From IMG/VR virus record IMGVR_UViG_3300027741_002766, positions 1 to 64,000 of that record: DNA of 64,000 nt; one strand, 5' to 3'. A program made the translations under genes and the position numbers. Below the pieces are notes generated by a model. The model ran no database searches. It worked only from the letters and a program-made list of their open reading frames with translations, and was not told the origin of the DNA. This DNA is from a virus. Below, one piece after another: positions 48,901 to 58,449 of this stretch (its first letter is position 1; each line of letters starts with the position of its first letter).

Positions 48901-51900
48901 AAGATCATACTGCACATGCACATTGTCGTCTGTGAGTTGTCTATCAAATTCAATACTGAGCACTGTGTCTTGGGCACTGATCAAGTCAGTGGCATTGTAG
49001 ATGGCAGTGGCACTGGCGCTGACAAAGGCCACATAAGGAATACCGCTGGCACGGGGGTCAGCGATATATCTGGCTATGCCAGTGGGACTAAGAGTTTTTC
49101 CTGCTGTGCTATTGATTGTGGTAATATTTTTTACCCAGAAATAATATGTAGTTCCAAAAACTCCTGTTGTGGTGAGACCAGTGGTCACGCTGTAATTGGT
49201 AGTGGTTCTAGGTGTGCCAGGACCTGTGTAGTTGCCTGGTGGCACAGAACTTGCAGTCCACTGATAAACATCCACACTACTACCTGGGAATATTTGACCC
49301 CATCTGCGAGCCGCGTATACAATGTCATCTTGATTGGGATCAATGAATCTCACGGAATTGGTATCCCACCAGATTTGTCCTACCTGTCCGACAGCCCAGA
49401 TTCGTCCATTGTTGTTTTTGGCACCCACGTTGTAGGCTGCAGGATCCACAGCACCAGTGTAGTCAATATTTTGTTGCGCGGCACCTAGAATTTTGCCTTG
49501 TAATGGGTCAAAGAAATCAAAGAATGCAGTCTTGGCTCCAGTGATGCGATCATATGAGAACACTCCGTTGATCAAGGCCACATCTACCACTGGTTGTTGA
49601 ACATGTGTGACTCGCCAGGCAGGAGAAAGATCTGGATTGTTGAAAATGGACACTTGACCTGCATTTGAGTTGCCAGTAGGACTGCCTGCCAACAGTATAC
49701 CATTGGTATAGTCAACTGATGCGCCATATTGATACAACTGCTGAATAGATTGATCGTATACCTGTTGACCAAATGCAAATTTGCCAGGATTGCTGACTGA
49801 ACTGTTGGTGCTGGCAAAATAATCATATGTGTATACAGCGCCACTTTGTACCAATGGCCCACTGAACGTTGTGGTTTTGCTGTCAAAGTATGTGTTGCCA
49901 CCGTCAAACGTGTTGGGGCGATACAGGTTGCCACGTGGGGCACCCACAGTAAGAGTCAACGCACTGGTATCTATTTTCACAGCACTGCCAAAGGCAGCAT
50001 AGGCCGCTGGATAGGGACTCTCAATGGTTTGAGTGTAAACAAAAGTTTCAAATCCCATGCTGGAGAAAATGTTTCCAACTAGGCCAGGTAGCACAGTCAA
50101 TTTATTACCTGCTACCGCGGCATCCAAGTTCTTGACACTTATTGTAAGCAGACCAAATGTCTGTGTTCCTGCGACCCCAGCATAGGCCATCACATTGGGC
50201 ACTGTGCTAGAATTGATATTGTAGGCCAACTGTGCGGCCCAACTACTGGGTTGCCAATATGTGGTATCGCCCAGCGATGTGCCTGTTGGTACTGCTCTGA
50301 CGGCCACATATAGACTTGAACTGTTGATAACTATGGTTCCGACTGTGTAGGCCGAACCAACTAACCAGGCAGCAGGTGCGGTCAAAGCCACTTCCTGGTT
50401 GTTGATTCTGATAGTATCGCCTGGAGTCAATGTGGCATTGATAGTTGATGTTGTGATACCATACACACGACTTTGATTTACTTGACGTTCTACCAAGCCT
50501 GCGCCCGGTAACACGCTGCCATCCTGAGGTGCTCCCACATACAGGCTACAGTTGTAACGACAGAGGTCCACTGCCTGTCCGTAGTTGGCGCTGGAAGTAG
50601 GAGCATCGGATCCAATCTGTTGAATCTGATTGAATGTGTTGACTTCGACTACCAGGATGTCTCCTACCGCAGCCGGAGTGGTCAAGGTGATCTGATTGCT
50701 TCCAGTCACTGTGTATTGGCCATCAGGGTTTCCCGCAGTGTTGATCAGGAATTGATTGTTCAATGAAACTGATGTAGGAGCAACCAATGAAGCATCCGTT
50801 TGATATACAGTTTGTGTGGCACTGGTCACAATAAATTGTTGCACTGATCTATCATAGACGTAAACCGATCCTGCATAAGTTACACCATTGTAAGTGTTGT
50901 TGGAGCAACCAATCATGACTTGTCTGCCGTCGGTGCCGCAACTGACTGACTGACCAAATCTTGCATCGGCTGCAAGTCCGCCTGGTGCAAGTGATGTGAC
51001 ATAGTTATAATAACTTTGAGTTGTTACACCGATTGTGCCAGTTGGAGCCGCTGTGAATGTTATATCTCTAGTGGAATTGCTGAATGTATAATCAATTGTG
51101 GGTCTTTGAACAATTCCGTTTACTGTTACATTGAAACTGTAAATGTTTAGAGCAGAGTACAAATATTCATTCAACGAAAACACCTGAGTGATGCCATTGC
51201 CTGTGAATGTTTGAGCCACACGACGACCAATCTTCAGTTGAAGATCTTTGACCGGAGTTGAATTCAAAACCACACTGTCTGCAGTCACAGTGTAGTCAGT
51301 TGAATAAGTCAACAGTTGATTGTTTAGCACCACAAATAGTTGTTGATATGCTCCAGAATCAATCACTATGTTGTCGCTGTAGTTGTAGGAATAGGAAACT
51401 CCGTCAGTGATATAAGTTTCCAGTTGAGTTTCAACTGGCACCAATCCGTAAGCAAACACTTGATTGATTCCTGGTGCACCAATGTACATCCAGTTTTCAT
51501 CTGCGCTGATAGCAATGCTGGTACCAAATTCACTGGCTGAATTTATATAACTGGCATTGGGCACTGTCAACAGATTTGAAATAGCAAAACTTGGGCTGTT
51601 AGGGAATCTGTAGATCACAGCCACATAGCCAGAGTTAGCACTTGAGTCGGCACCAAGGCTGGCTGGGGCACCCACTGCGCCCCAGGTTTGATTGCCCACA
51701 CTGACTGCGGTGCCAAGGCCATACACTCCTACTGCATTGGATTGTAACAAACTGTTTTGTGTGAACGGATTGGTTGATGTTCTCACATAGGTATAAAGTG
51801 CACCAGCACCAGAATTGTAGCCTGGGCTACCTACAAATGCAAACACATTGTCTCGGGCCTGTGCGACACCAGCGCCAAATTTATTGCTGGCCACTGACGG

Positions 51901-54900
51901 AACCACGGTGAGTTGTCCACTGGTATGGAATACCTCTTGTTTTTGCACAACCTCCCACAAACCTGCACCGTTGTTGTCGATCCAGGCACGATCTCCTGGT
52001 ATCAAGTCATTGGCATACGGCAAGGTAATAATGTCACTGCCCTGAGCCACTCGCTGACTTTGTAGAGTAAATGCTGTTCCTGTTCCTGTAGCAACGATTT
52101 GATCTTGTTGCAAGAATGAGAATGACACAGTGACTTGATTGATACCAGGCACATTCAGCACAGTGTATACACCATCTGCACCTGATCCAAAGTACTTGAG
52201 CAACAGTATGTTGTCTGCAACCAAGCCGTGTGCTCGATTAAATCGGATTACCGACGTACCATTCAAGTTGCTGTTGATTTGCGTGACTTGCGCAGGTATC
52301 TGGGCAGTTCTGTAAATTCCCCAATCATAGTCATTGATCTTGGCCACCCATATTATGGTACCCACATTCACGTTGTTGAGTTCGGCAGCCAAACTAGCAG
52401 TGTTGTTAATGTTGAACACAGTGATGTCAACATCGTCTACATTGACATATCCTGCTGACGGCAATGCTGTGTCAGTTTTCTTGACCAAGGTTGTGGTCAA
52501 AATATCGGGTGTGGTTATTCGATAACTTTCAGCCCAGAGATTATCAACATAAACGGTTTGTTGTGCAAGACTTGGTTCGTCAGGTATGGTCACTTGAATC
52601 AAACTGGGATTTGAAGTTAGCAATGCTTCGTTCAATCTCAATTCATAAAAACTCTTGTTGGCATTGGCCCCGTACGTGCCGCGTTGTATGGCCCAGTTTT
52701 CGTAGATATTGTATTCAGATACTCCGCGACCAAGATCAGCAAAAGTAAAAATTTCTGCGGCACGAACAGTGCCCTTGGTGCCAAGAAATTGCCTATAGAG
52801 ATTTACTTGACTGGTGCTGTCAAGATTCAGTGCCACCATGTACTCTCTGGGCTTGAACCCAATCAAGTTGTAGGCAAACAGATCTTGGTTGATTTCAAGA
52901 TTGGCCTGATACACATCATAACTGTTGGCCAACTGATCACTCTTGTTGGACAAATTGGGCAATAGGCCTTGTTGTATCTTGGTATAGTCACTGCGTGTCC
53001 AGTAGTTGAAGTTGAATTCTGGGCTGGGTTGCACAATATCAACTGCACTGTAGTAGAAGTTTTTGTACAACACAATCTCGCCGCGAGCATACTTGCGCAA
53101 GGGATCCCACTCTTTCACATTGTTTTGATTGAGTATAAATCCAGGAGCGTTCAATTGACCGTTCCAATTTTGTGAGGTTGAACCTATCAGTCGCACTCGA
53201 TTTTGTCTAGCACCTGTAGCAGGATAATAGATCAAATCCGCAAAGATACTTTGATTGTCCAACACTACCATGTTTTCGTATGACGTAAACTTGATGTGAA
53301 AATAGTTTATAGTATCGGCTGTTAAACTTTTCAATGTAAATGTATTGTCCAGTCTTTCCACCACAAGATCTCTTGTGGCAAAAGGAGTACGTTCTGCATT
53401 GAGTACCATGTTTTCTGTGGTCTGTAGTGCAATACTGTCCACAATGGCTCCTGGGCGCTCTACTATGACCTGTGTGGCTCCAGGATTCAAATTGATAATA
53501 CTGCCTTCGGCCCAGCCTTGACCGCTCCAGTACAAGAATTCGCTGACCATCTGATTCCAGTCCAGCATGTAACCGTTTTCCAGTTGGGTAAACAACATGC
53601 CTTGCTGTTGCAATAATGCACCATAACTCAACAAGAAATCGGCTACCAAGGTTCTGTTGGTAAACACATAGCCATAAGGAACTTGTACCACCCGGTTGGT
53701 GTAGGTCACAGGCACACGCACTTCATATCCACCGGCATTAATAGTGCTTAACACTCCATTGACACGACTGACCAAGATATTAAAGTAAGGTTGTGTGGTG
53801 CTGTACCCATACACTGCCCAGCCATTGGCAGTTGATTGTACAATTATACTGCTGTAGGTCAACTGATCAAATGGCACATTCTTGTAGAACAACAAGTTGT
53901 AACTTTCGTCGGGCAACAACAAACTCGAATTTAGACTGTTGGGACTGGATTTTTCAGTGTAGATCTGCAGGAGATTTTTGCCCGAAAATGCTGCCATTCG
54001 GTAGCACAGTCGCACATCAAGATTTTTAAGATCTGCTGTGAGAGTGTCAGTTGAGTTGATTCCGCTGATTCGATTGTAGTCCACAATCCAGTCAATGTAA
54101 CTGGCCTTGCTGACTCCATTGCCATACACTTCAATGCCATTGGCATCCAGTCTATAACGACCATTATAAAGATATTGTCCCAGTTCTGGATCATAGCGAT
54201 ACAAATCACGATCAGCAAACAAACTAAAGAATTCAGCAGGACGTGTGAGTGCCAACAAGCGCATGATAGCAAAGGGGTATGCACTACTGGTTCGCCAGGC
54301 ATTTTCGACAGGAGCATCATCGCCTACTGCCCAATTTCTTTGGAAATTGTTGCTGTTGAAATTGCCCACCATGACTTCAATTGGAGCCAGTAACAGGCCT
54401 TCACTTGAGGAAGGAATCACTTGTGTCAGTTGAGGTCTAGCATACTGAGGCAACACATAAGGTGCAATCGGATCTCGAACTAGACCAGCAGCCAAGTCGT
54501 CCCACAGCACCAAGTTGCCTGAGGTGTAGGGAGCAGGACCATACTCGGCTTCCCACCATGAGGGCATTACTGTAAATCCCAACATCTCCCAAGGTCTTGT
54601 GTTGGGACTTGTGGTATCATAAAAGTAGTTGTAGATACCGCGCCAGGCGCCCACAGCCAATGGTTCATTGTTGTTGAGTTTGTTACCGGCTGTGCTGTAG
54701 TTCCAGGTAAATGCATTGGCAGCCCGGTAATCTTGAGATTTGTAATCCAATTTGTTCCAGCCCACCCAGGTCAAGAAGTCTTGACTTTCTATTTGGGTGA
54801 TTTCTCCCAGTGTATAATCTGTTGTACGGAACTGTCCTGGCACAACTTCTGTTGCTGTGAGCGGCACAGGGTTGCCATCCAGTTTCAAGTTGTTGTAGAT

Positions 54901-57900
54901 TCTGGTTTCAAATTCCAACAACAACTGATCTCGATAGTCATCAAACGCCACAGTGATAGAACCATCGTGTCCTCGAATCACTCGTCTAGGCTCAATGTAG
55001 GTTGTGTCCAAATATATCTCTGGAACAAATGCTGGATACAGTCCCAATTTGGTGGGTGTGTTGGGTATGAATGTACCGTAGGTTTCGGAGTATTCTTGTA
55101 TGACCACTTGATCGCCCACTACCAGTGGTAGCAACACAGTGAGTGTGGGTGCATCTGTTGAAACTACATATTCAATACCTCTTGTGAGCAAACGCCCATT
55201 CAAGTATACCAGCAGTCCAAGATAGTTGGCTGAGGTGTAGTTGTAGACCTGCGTGGTGTCAAATCTCTGCGTGGTAATTGCAGTGACCACTGTGGTTGAT
55301 TCAGTGTAGGTATTACTGGCCGGTATCATGTCCGACCAATAGAAAGGATTGGAACTGGTACGACCCGCAATGAGATCAGTAATGATTGTGGTCAATATTT
55401 CAGACACCGTCATGTTCATATAGTCGCCAGTGACAGCGGCATTCAGCAACTGTGCTTTGTATTTTTCGTATTCTCTTGAATTGTATTCCAGACTGGCAAA
55501 TATATTATAATCCGCGCTACGCAGAAAGTAACCAGCCATGGTCATTGGTGCGCTTTGTTGTAAAATGTTCAAGCCAAATGGCACAATATTGCCAAGGTCA
55601 CGCGAGTTGTTGGCACCATTGATTTTTCCCGTTAGACCCACAAGATTTTGTCCTATCGAATCATAATGACTTCTAATAGTGCCCAAGGTAAGATTGTTGG
55701 CATTTTGATTCAACGGATTATTTTCAAGATTCACAGGCACTTGATAAAACGCCACTGCACTCACTTGGTTGCTCAAGACCAAGACCTCAATCACTTGCCC
55801 TGGTACAATCACTGTGTTGGCAGGAAATGTGATGGTTGTGGTATTATCGCTGGTTACATAGGTATATGAGCCCGGGTCTTGGAACGTGCTGTCGACATAG
55901 ACTTTGACTGTTGGAATGGTAGTCACCGGCAAGGCAGCCACATCCAACAACAATGGTGTGTTGGCCGCATAAGTGAAACTAAACTGTTGATAGATTTTGC
56001 TCTTGACTGCGGCAGTTTGCCAACCAATTTCTCGTTGGTAAACTGTACGGTCAGCATATTGTCTTACAAAACCTGTACTGACATTTTTTGTATAACTTAC
56101 ATTGTCCTTGACATAAAGAAATGTATCTGCATAAAGATTGTTGTCAAACACAATATCGCCAATGTTATTGATACTTAGGTATTGCAGAGGAAAGCCCAAT
56201 ACTGTGTCATTTGCGCCCGGACCAACTGCATAACTAAACAATTTGGATCCTGCAAATGTACTACTAGGGTATGCCACAGGGTTGCTTAGACTATAACCAT
56301 TGCTGTCATAGACGTCAAATAAAGGTGCTTGATTCACTCCTGTTTTTTGTTGTGCTTGAACCCACTGTGATCCATCGTAATAAAAACTTATGCCTTGCAA
56401 TGTGTTGCCGCTGAGACTGACCACTGTTTGATCAACCAAGACATCAGCATCGCTTGCTGGTACTAGATCAATAACTGGAGTATCACCTTCCACCAAGGTA
56501 ACAAAATTGACCACATAGATTTTATCTCTTACATTGGGATCTGTGTCTTTGGCAAAAATAACTCGGGTGCCATTTATGAAATTGTAACCATCCACCCCAT
56601 ATCCCACAGTTCCATTGACAGTGCTAAAGGCATCGGTTGTGACAAAATCAAGTATGTCCACAGGTTGTTTGCCCTGTGTACCCATTTGATACAGTCGTGT
56701 GCCACCGCGGAATTCCAAGATAGGACGCCGTGCTCTGAAAGCATTGTCCAGTACAGGGGTGGTATTGTTGTATGTGGCCGAGGCTGTGATCACATCCACA
56801 TGGAACCAACGGTTACTGCGTGTCCAGGCATTGAGGTCTGGACTATCTAATGCTATGGTTAGATAATCTGGCACCAGGGGTTGATTTAGTTCAGCATCAA
56901 AGTTGGTTGAATCAAAGGATGTTGAATCAAACGGTATTGTTGCGCTTTTGGTATATGTCTCCGGAGTGACATAATTGGTCACTGGCAGCAGTTGAATAGC
57001 AGTACCAACTCCAGCCACGTAGTAGTCACCATTGGCATAACTGGCCGGCACCACAGGTGCAAGAAACTGCACCTTGAGATTGTTGGTAAACACCACGCCA
57101 TTGGGACTGGTATAATTTTTCTTGCCCAGGATATCAGTTGCCACATTAATCACCGTGCTACTGACCTGATCAATCAGTCGGATTTGACCAAAAATATCTG
57201 GATTTGTTCCATCCTGATACCACAGTACATCTTTGGCTGCTGTGAGTAATGGAATCTCTGCAAAATAGCCGTCAGCATCACGATACCACGATGTGCTGGC
57301 CCATTGTGTACCAAACAGCACAGTGAATTTGTTTAGGTTAGGACAAGGTCTTTGAACACTAAGTTGTAGAATTGGCTGGCCATTGTTGTCATATTGATAA
57401 GTGATCAGCCACACGCTGTAACGTGTGTCAGGATCTGTGATTGGCACAGTCTGATCAAACACTAAACTATCAAAACTGCCTGGAAGACCATTGTTGGCAG
57501 ATGCCTGCTCTAAAGGATCAAATTGCGAAGTTATCAACCAACCACCATCCTGTGCATCGGCGATTTGATTGGTGAATACCACTGTGCGATTGTTGAGACT
57601 TGTGATGCCATCAATGCCACCGTACTCGGCCAAGAAGTCCGACAGATACACATTGTTGATTTGGTCAAATTGTAGATTGGTCAACAAATCTACTGTGCCG
57701 ATGCTGTTGAGATCGTAATAGAACTGCTGAGCATTTTTAAATGGCACATCAAAAGAAACAGTACCAAGGTCTTCACCATTGTTGGTCACTCCCAGCACAT
57801 CTCTACTGGAGATGTTGGGAGCATAAGGAAGTCGACCATTCACGCCCGGATCTGACTGTATCCAGAAATTATTGCCTGTTTGACTCACGTCGAATGTGTA

Positions 57901-58449
57901 ATTGCCGCCACGCACCAGAGTGATCACAGGATTGTCACCGGGTATGGTACTGAATTTATAGGCTGTGCTGGTTCGAGTGACTGTGAAGTTCTCGGTCAAG
58001 GGAATGGCCGTGGCATAAACATTCACAGCATTTGGTCCGCCAGGCAACCAGTAGTATTGACTGTAGTTTACAAATTTGTCAAAATTAACAAACGGATCCC
58101 AGGTATAGTATTCACTGGTATAAAGCCTATCACTGTTGTTGACAACCGCGCCTTGCACTGCCAAGGCATCTGTGATACCAGGATAGGTAATGGCATCTTT
58201 TATTTCGTTGGTATCTGGCTTGAGACTGATGACACCTGGCTCCAACTGATAGTTGGCTCGAGTGGCTGTGGGCTCCAGCACATAGTAGTCATTGGGATTG
58301 ACGCCGGGTCCGACTCTGCGACCCACATAGCCCTGTGTTTTCTTGAATGCAGGTTCCTGAACCAATTGATCCAGTGTGGCATTCAAAAATTGCTTGTTGG
58401 GAGTGGTCTGAAATATATCAGGTAAAAAATCAACAGTGCGGATGGCCAT
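45922..58449 (-). CDS. giant virion structural protein (4175 residues)
   Basis: A 12.5 kb uninterrupted frame, a fifth of the window. It starts MAIRTVDFLPDIFQTTPNKQ, with the YYWLPGGPNAV region I recall from very large structural proteins beside gp6 in marine T4-like phages. About residues 2100-2900 hold several FG-GAP-like repeats (FGTSIAISADENWMYIGAP, FGSAVKIDTSALTLTVGAP, FGQSVSCGTDGRQVMIGC). YTGNGATTGPYAVPAGATDV-type beta modules recur in the middle and near the C-terminus. It is probably a baseplate-attached fibre or adhesin. Its start overlaps the gp6 stop by one base. Confidence 0.88.
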   Translation of the reverse strand: MAIRTVDFLPDIFQTTPNKQFLNATLDQLVQEPAFKKTQGYVGRRVGPGVNPNDYYVLEPTATRANYQLEPGVISLKPDTNEIKDAITYPGITDALAVQGAVVNNSDRLYTSEYYTWDPFVNFDKFVNYSQYYWLPGGPNAVNVYATAIPLTENFTVTRTSTAYKFSTIPGDNPVITLVRGGNYTFDVSQTGNNFWIQSDPGVNGRLPYAPNISSRDVLGVTNNGEDLGTVSFDVPFKNAQQFYYDLNSIGTVDLLTNLQFDQINNVYLSDFLAEYGGIDGITSLNNRTVVFTNQIADAQDGGWLITSQFDPLEQASANNGLPGSFDSLVFDQTVPITDPDTRYSVWLITYQYDNNGQPILQLSVQRPCPNLNKFTVLFGTQWASTSWYRDADGYFAEIPLLTAAKDVLWYQDGTNPDIFGQIRLIDQVSSTVINVATDILGKKNYTSPNGVVFTNNLKVQFLAPVVPASYANGDYYVAGVGTAIQLLPVTNYVTPETYTKSATIPFDSTSFDSTNFDAELNQPLVPDYLTIALDSPDLNAWTRSNRWFHVDVITASATYNNTTPVLDNAFRARRPILEFRGGTRLYQMGTQGKQPVDILDFVTTDAFSTVNGTVGYGVDGYNFINGTRVIFAKDTDPNVRDKIYVVNFVTLVEGDTPVIDLVPASDADVLVDQTVVSLSGNTLQGISFYYDGSQWVQAQQKTGVNQAPLFDVYDSNGYSLSNPVAYPSSTFAGSKLFSYAVGPGANDTVLGFPLQYLSINNIGDIVFDNNLYADTFLYVKDNVSYTKNVSTGFVRQYADRTVYQREIGWQTAAVKSKIYQQFSFTYAANTPLLLDVAALPVTTIPTVKVYVDSTFQDPGSYTYVTSDNTTTITFPANTVIVPGQVIEVLVLSNQVSAVAFYQVPVNLENNPLNQNANNLTLGTIRSHYDSIGQNLVGLTGKINGANNSRDLGNIVPFGLNILQQSAPMTMAGYFLRSADYNIFASLEYNSREYEKYKAQLLNAAVTGDYMNMTVSEILTTIITDLIAGRTSSNPFYWSDMIPASNTYTESTTVVTAITTQRFDTTQVYNYTSANYLGLLVYLNGRLLTRGIEYVVSTDAPTLTVLLPLVVGDQVVIQEYSETYGTFIPNTPTKLGLYPAFVPEIYLDTTYIEPRRVIRGHDGSITVAFDDYRDQLLLEFETRIYNNLKLDGNPVPLTATEVVPGQFRTTDYTLGEITQIESQDFLTWVGWNKLDYKSQDYRAANAFTWNYSTAGNKLNNNEPLAVGAWRGIYNYFYDTTSPNTRPWEMLGFTVMPSWWEAEYGPAPYTSGNLVLWDDLAAGLVRDPIAPYVLPQYARPQLTQVIPSSSEGLLLAPIEVMVGNFNSNNFQRNWAVGDDAPVENAWRTSSAYPFAIMRLLALTRPAEFFSLFADRDLYRYDPELGQYLYNGRYRLDANGIEVYGNGVSKASYIDWIVDYNRISGINSTDTLTADLKNLDVRLCYRMAAFSGKNLLQIYTEKSSPNSLNSSLLLPDESYNLLFYKNVPFDQLTYSSIIVQSTANGWAVYGYSTTQPYFNILVSRVNGVLSTINAGGYEVRVPVTYTNRVVQVPYGYVFTNRTLVADFLLSYGALLQQQGMLFTQLENGYMLDWNQMVSEFLYWSGQGWAEGSIINLNPGATQVIVERPGAIVDSIALQTTENMVLNAERTPFATRDLVVERLDNTFTLKSLTADTINYFHIKFTSYENMVVLDNQSIFADLIYYPATGARQNRVRLIGSTSQNWNGQLNAPGFILNQNNVKEWDPLRKYARGEIVLYKNFYYSAVDIVQPSPEFNFNYWTRSDYTKIQQGLLPNLSNKSDQLANSYDVYQANLEINQDLFAYNLIGFKPREYMVALNLDSTSQVNLYRQFLGTKGTVRAAEIFTFADLGRGVSEYNIYENWAIQRGTYGANANKSFYELRLNEALLTSNPSLIQVTIPDEPSLAQQTVYVDNLWAESYRITTPDILTTTLVKKTDTALPSAGYVNVDDVDITVFNINNTASLAAELNNVNVGTIIWVAKINDYDWGIYRTAQIPAQVTQINSNLNGTSVIRFNRAHGLVADNILLLKYFGSGADGVYTVLNVPGINQVTVSFSFLQQDQIVATGTGTAFTLQSQRVAQGSDIITLPYANDLIPGDRAWIDNNGAGLWEVVQKQEVFHTSGQLTVVPSVASNKFGAGVAQARDNVFAFVGSPGYNSGAGALYTYVRTSTNPFTQNSLLQSNAVGVYGLGTAVSVGNQTWGAVGAPASLGADSSANSGYVAVIYRFPNSPSFAISNLLTVPNASYINSASEFGTSIAISADENWMYIGAPGINQVFAYGLVPVETQLETYITDGVSYSYNYSDNIVIDSGAYQQLFVVLNNQLLTYSTDYTVTADSVVLNSTPVKDLQLKIGRRVAQTFTGNGITQVFSLNEYLYSALNIYSFNVTVNGIVQRPTIDYTFSNSTRDITFTAAPTGTIGVTTQSYYNYVTSLAPGGLAADARFGQSVSCGTDGRQVMIGCSNNTYNGVTYAGSVYVYDRSVQQFIVTSATQTVYQTDASLVAPTSVSLNNQFLINTAGNPDGQYTVTGSNQITLTTPAAVGDILVVEVNTFNQIQQIGSDAPTSSANYGQAVDLCRYNCSLYVGAPQDGSVLPGAGLVERQVNQSRVYGITTSTINATLTPGDTIRINNQEVALTAPAAWLVGSAYTVGTIVINSSSLYVAVRAVPTGTSLGDTTYWQPSSWAAQLAYNINSSTVPNVMAYAGVAGTQTFGLLTISVKNLDAAVAGNKLTVLPGLVGNIFSSMGFETFVYTQTIESPYPAAYAAFGSAVKIDTSALTLTVGAPRGNLYRPNTFDGGNTYFDSKTTTFSGPLVQSGAVYTYDYFASTNSSVSNPGKFAFGQQVYDQSIQQLYQYGASVDYTNGILLAGSPTGNSNAGQVSIFNNPDLSPAWRVTHVQQPVVDVALINGVFSYDRITGAKTAFFDFFDPLQGKILGAAQQNIDYTGAVDPAAYNVGAKNNNGRIWAVGQVGQIWWDTNSVRFIDPNQDDIVYAARRWGQIFPGSSVDVYQWTASSVPPGNYTGPGTPRTTTNYSVTTGLTTTGVFGTTYYFWVKNITTINSTAGKTLSPTGIARYIADPRASGIPYVAFVSASATAIYNATDLISAQDTVLSIEFDRQLTDDNVHVQYDLLPQDRAEAFLPANLYQKFQDSFCGADPQGNLVPDPTLSPALRYGVQFRPRQSMFADRFLALQNYLEYVNAVLLQYPISEIRNFALLNSSDPEPAAGLGAWNKRVANIEQLSYQDLAQVPVGYLYLVASDSTQNGLWTIYAVTAAKTFDTLFLTRVQNYDTRNYWQYVTWYRPGYNSSTKIIAQVANYADLATLSVAQAPVGSSVKVTANSQGKFEIYLRTDVGWDRVGLQDGTIQFRTELWDYALGRFGFDVEVFDAQHFDQEPVTETRKIIQAINEQLLIDELLIERNRALILMFNFVLSEFEAPGWLNMTSLIDVDHKVRQLLPYQTYQQDNQDFVLNYIKEVKPYHVSIRAFNLIYNGFDAYQGSMADFDLPAFYNNSQVPNQYMSPILTPYDLSTAQGTGHASIYSDVAPSSTLWQTQPYSFWFENYALSIQDVIIVDGGSGYTVAPQLTVSGVCTTPAQMTATVNSAGHINQVIITDPGSGYTTTATVTITGGNGTGGQIVAVMGNKLVRSINTTIKYDRYQYATTIVPWEPNVTYTTGKQVRYVNRVWSANTTVTSSTFDPANWTTVAASSLSGVDRTMGFYVPGPNEPGLDLPLLIDGVDYPGVQVAAPSFAQNTGFDVGNFDVSPFDNISYGPDGQPTYDLGILDATYESSFLDPYLGTRATDINVVGGEFVGPYESHAPEELVPGAIFDTLDLRVYSREITYYTGNGATTGPYAVPAGATDVEVAINNIVVAASTYTFAGSSVTFNTAPANGAVIVILENEPNPGIELRIFQDMRGVQASYRMTTATTTILTQDLAIDDDVAYVDNAGALAEPDLANNIWGVLTVNGERIMYRERDLIANTVSSLLRGTAGTAAAAHVTDAVVYNLNRDNLAPVLYQDHYVGSNTLADGATTVFTADVDLSSPGLSFAQKCVLVYVGGLLQTSGYTVTVDNPVTVEFDTAPAQGYQVSIQVRQGLGWYGAGVYPTTGTPLQDSTTPAAEFFRG

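Noticed and set aside
48916-49488. 190-codon plus-strand frame
   Set aside because: Antisense to the giant structural gene; repeats and codon bias of that gene produce long antisense frames. No start signals.
57880-58425. 181-codon plus-strand frame
   Set aside because: Antisense to the conserved N-terminus of the giant protein; no promoter or ribosome binding site.
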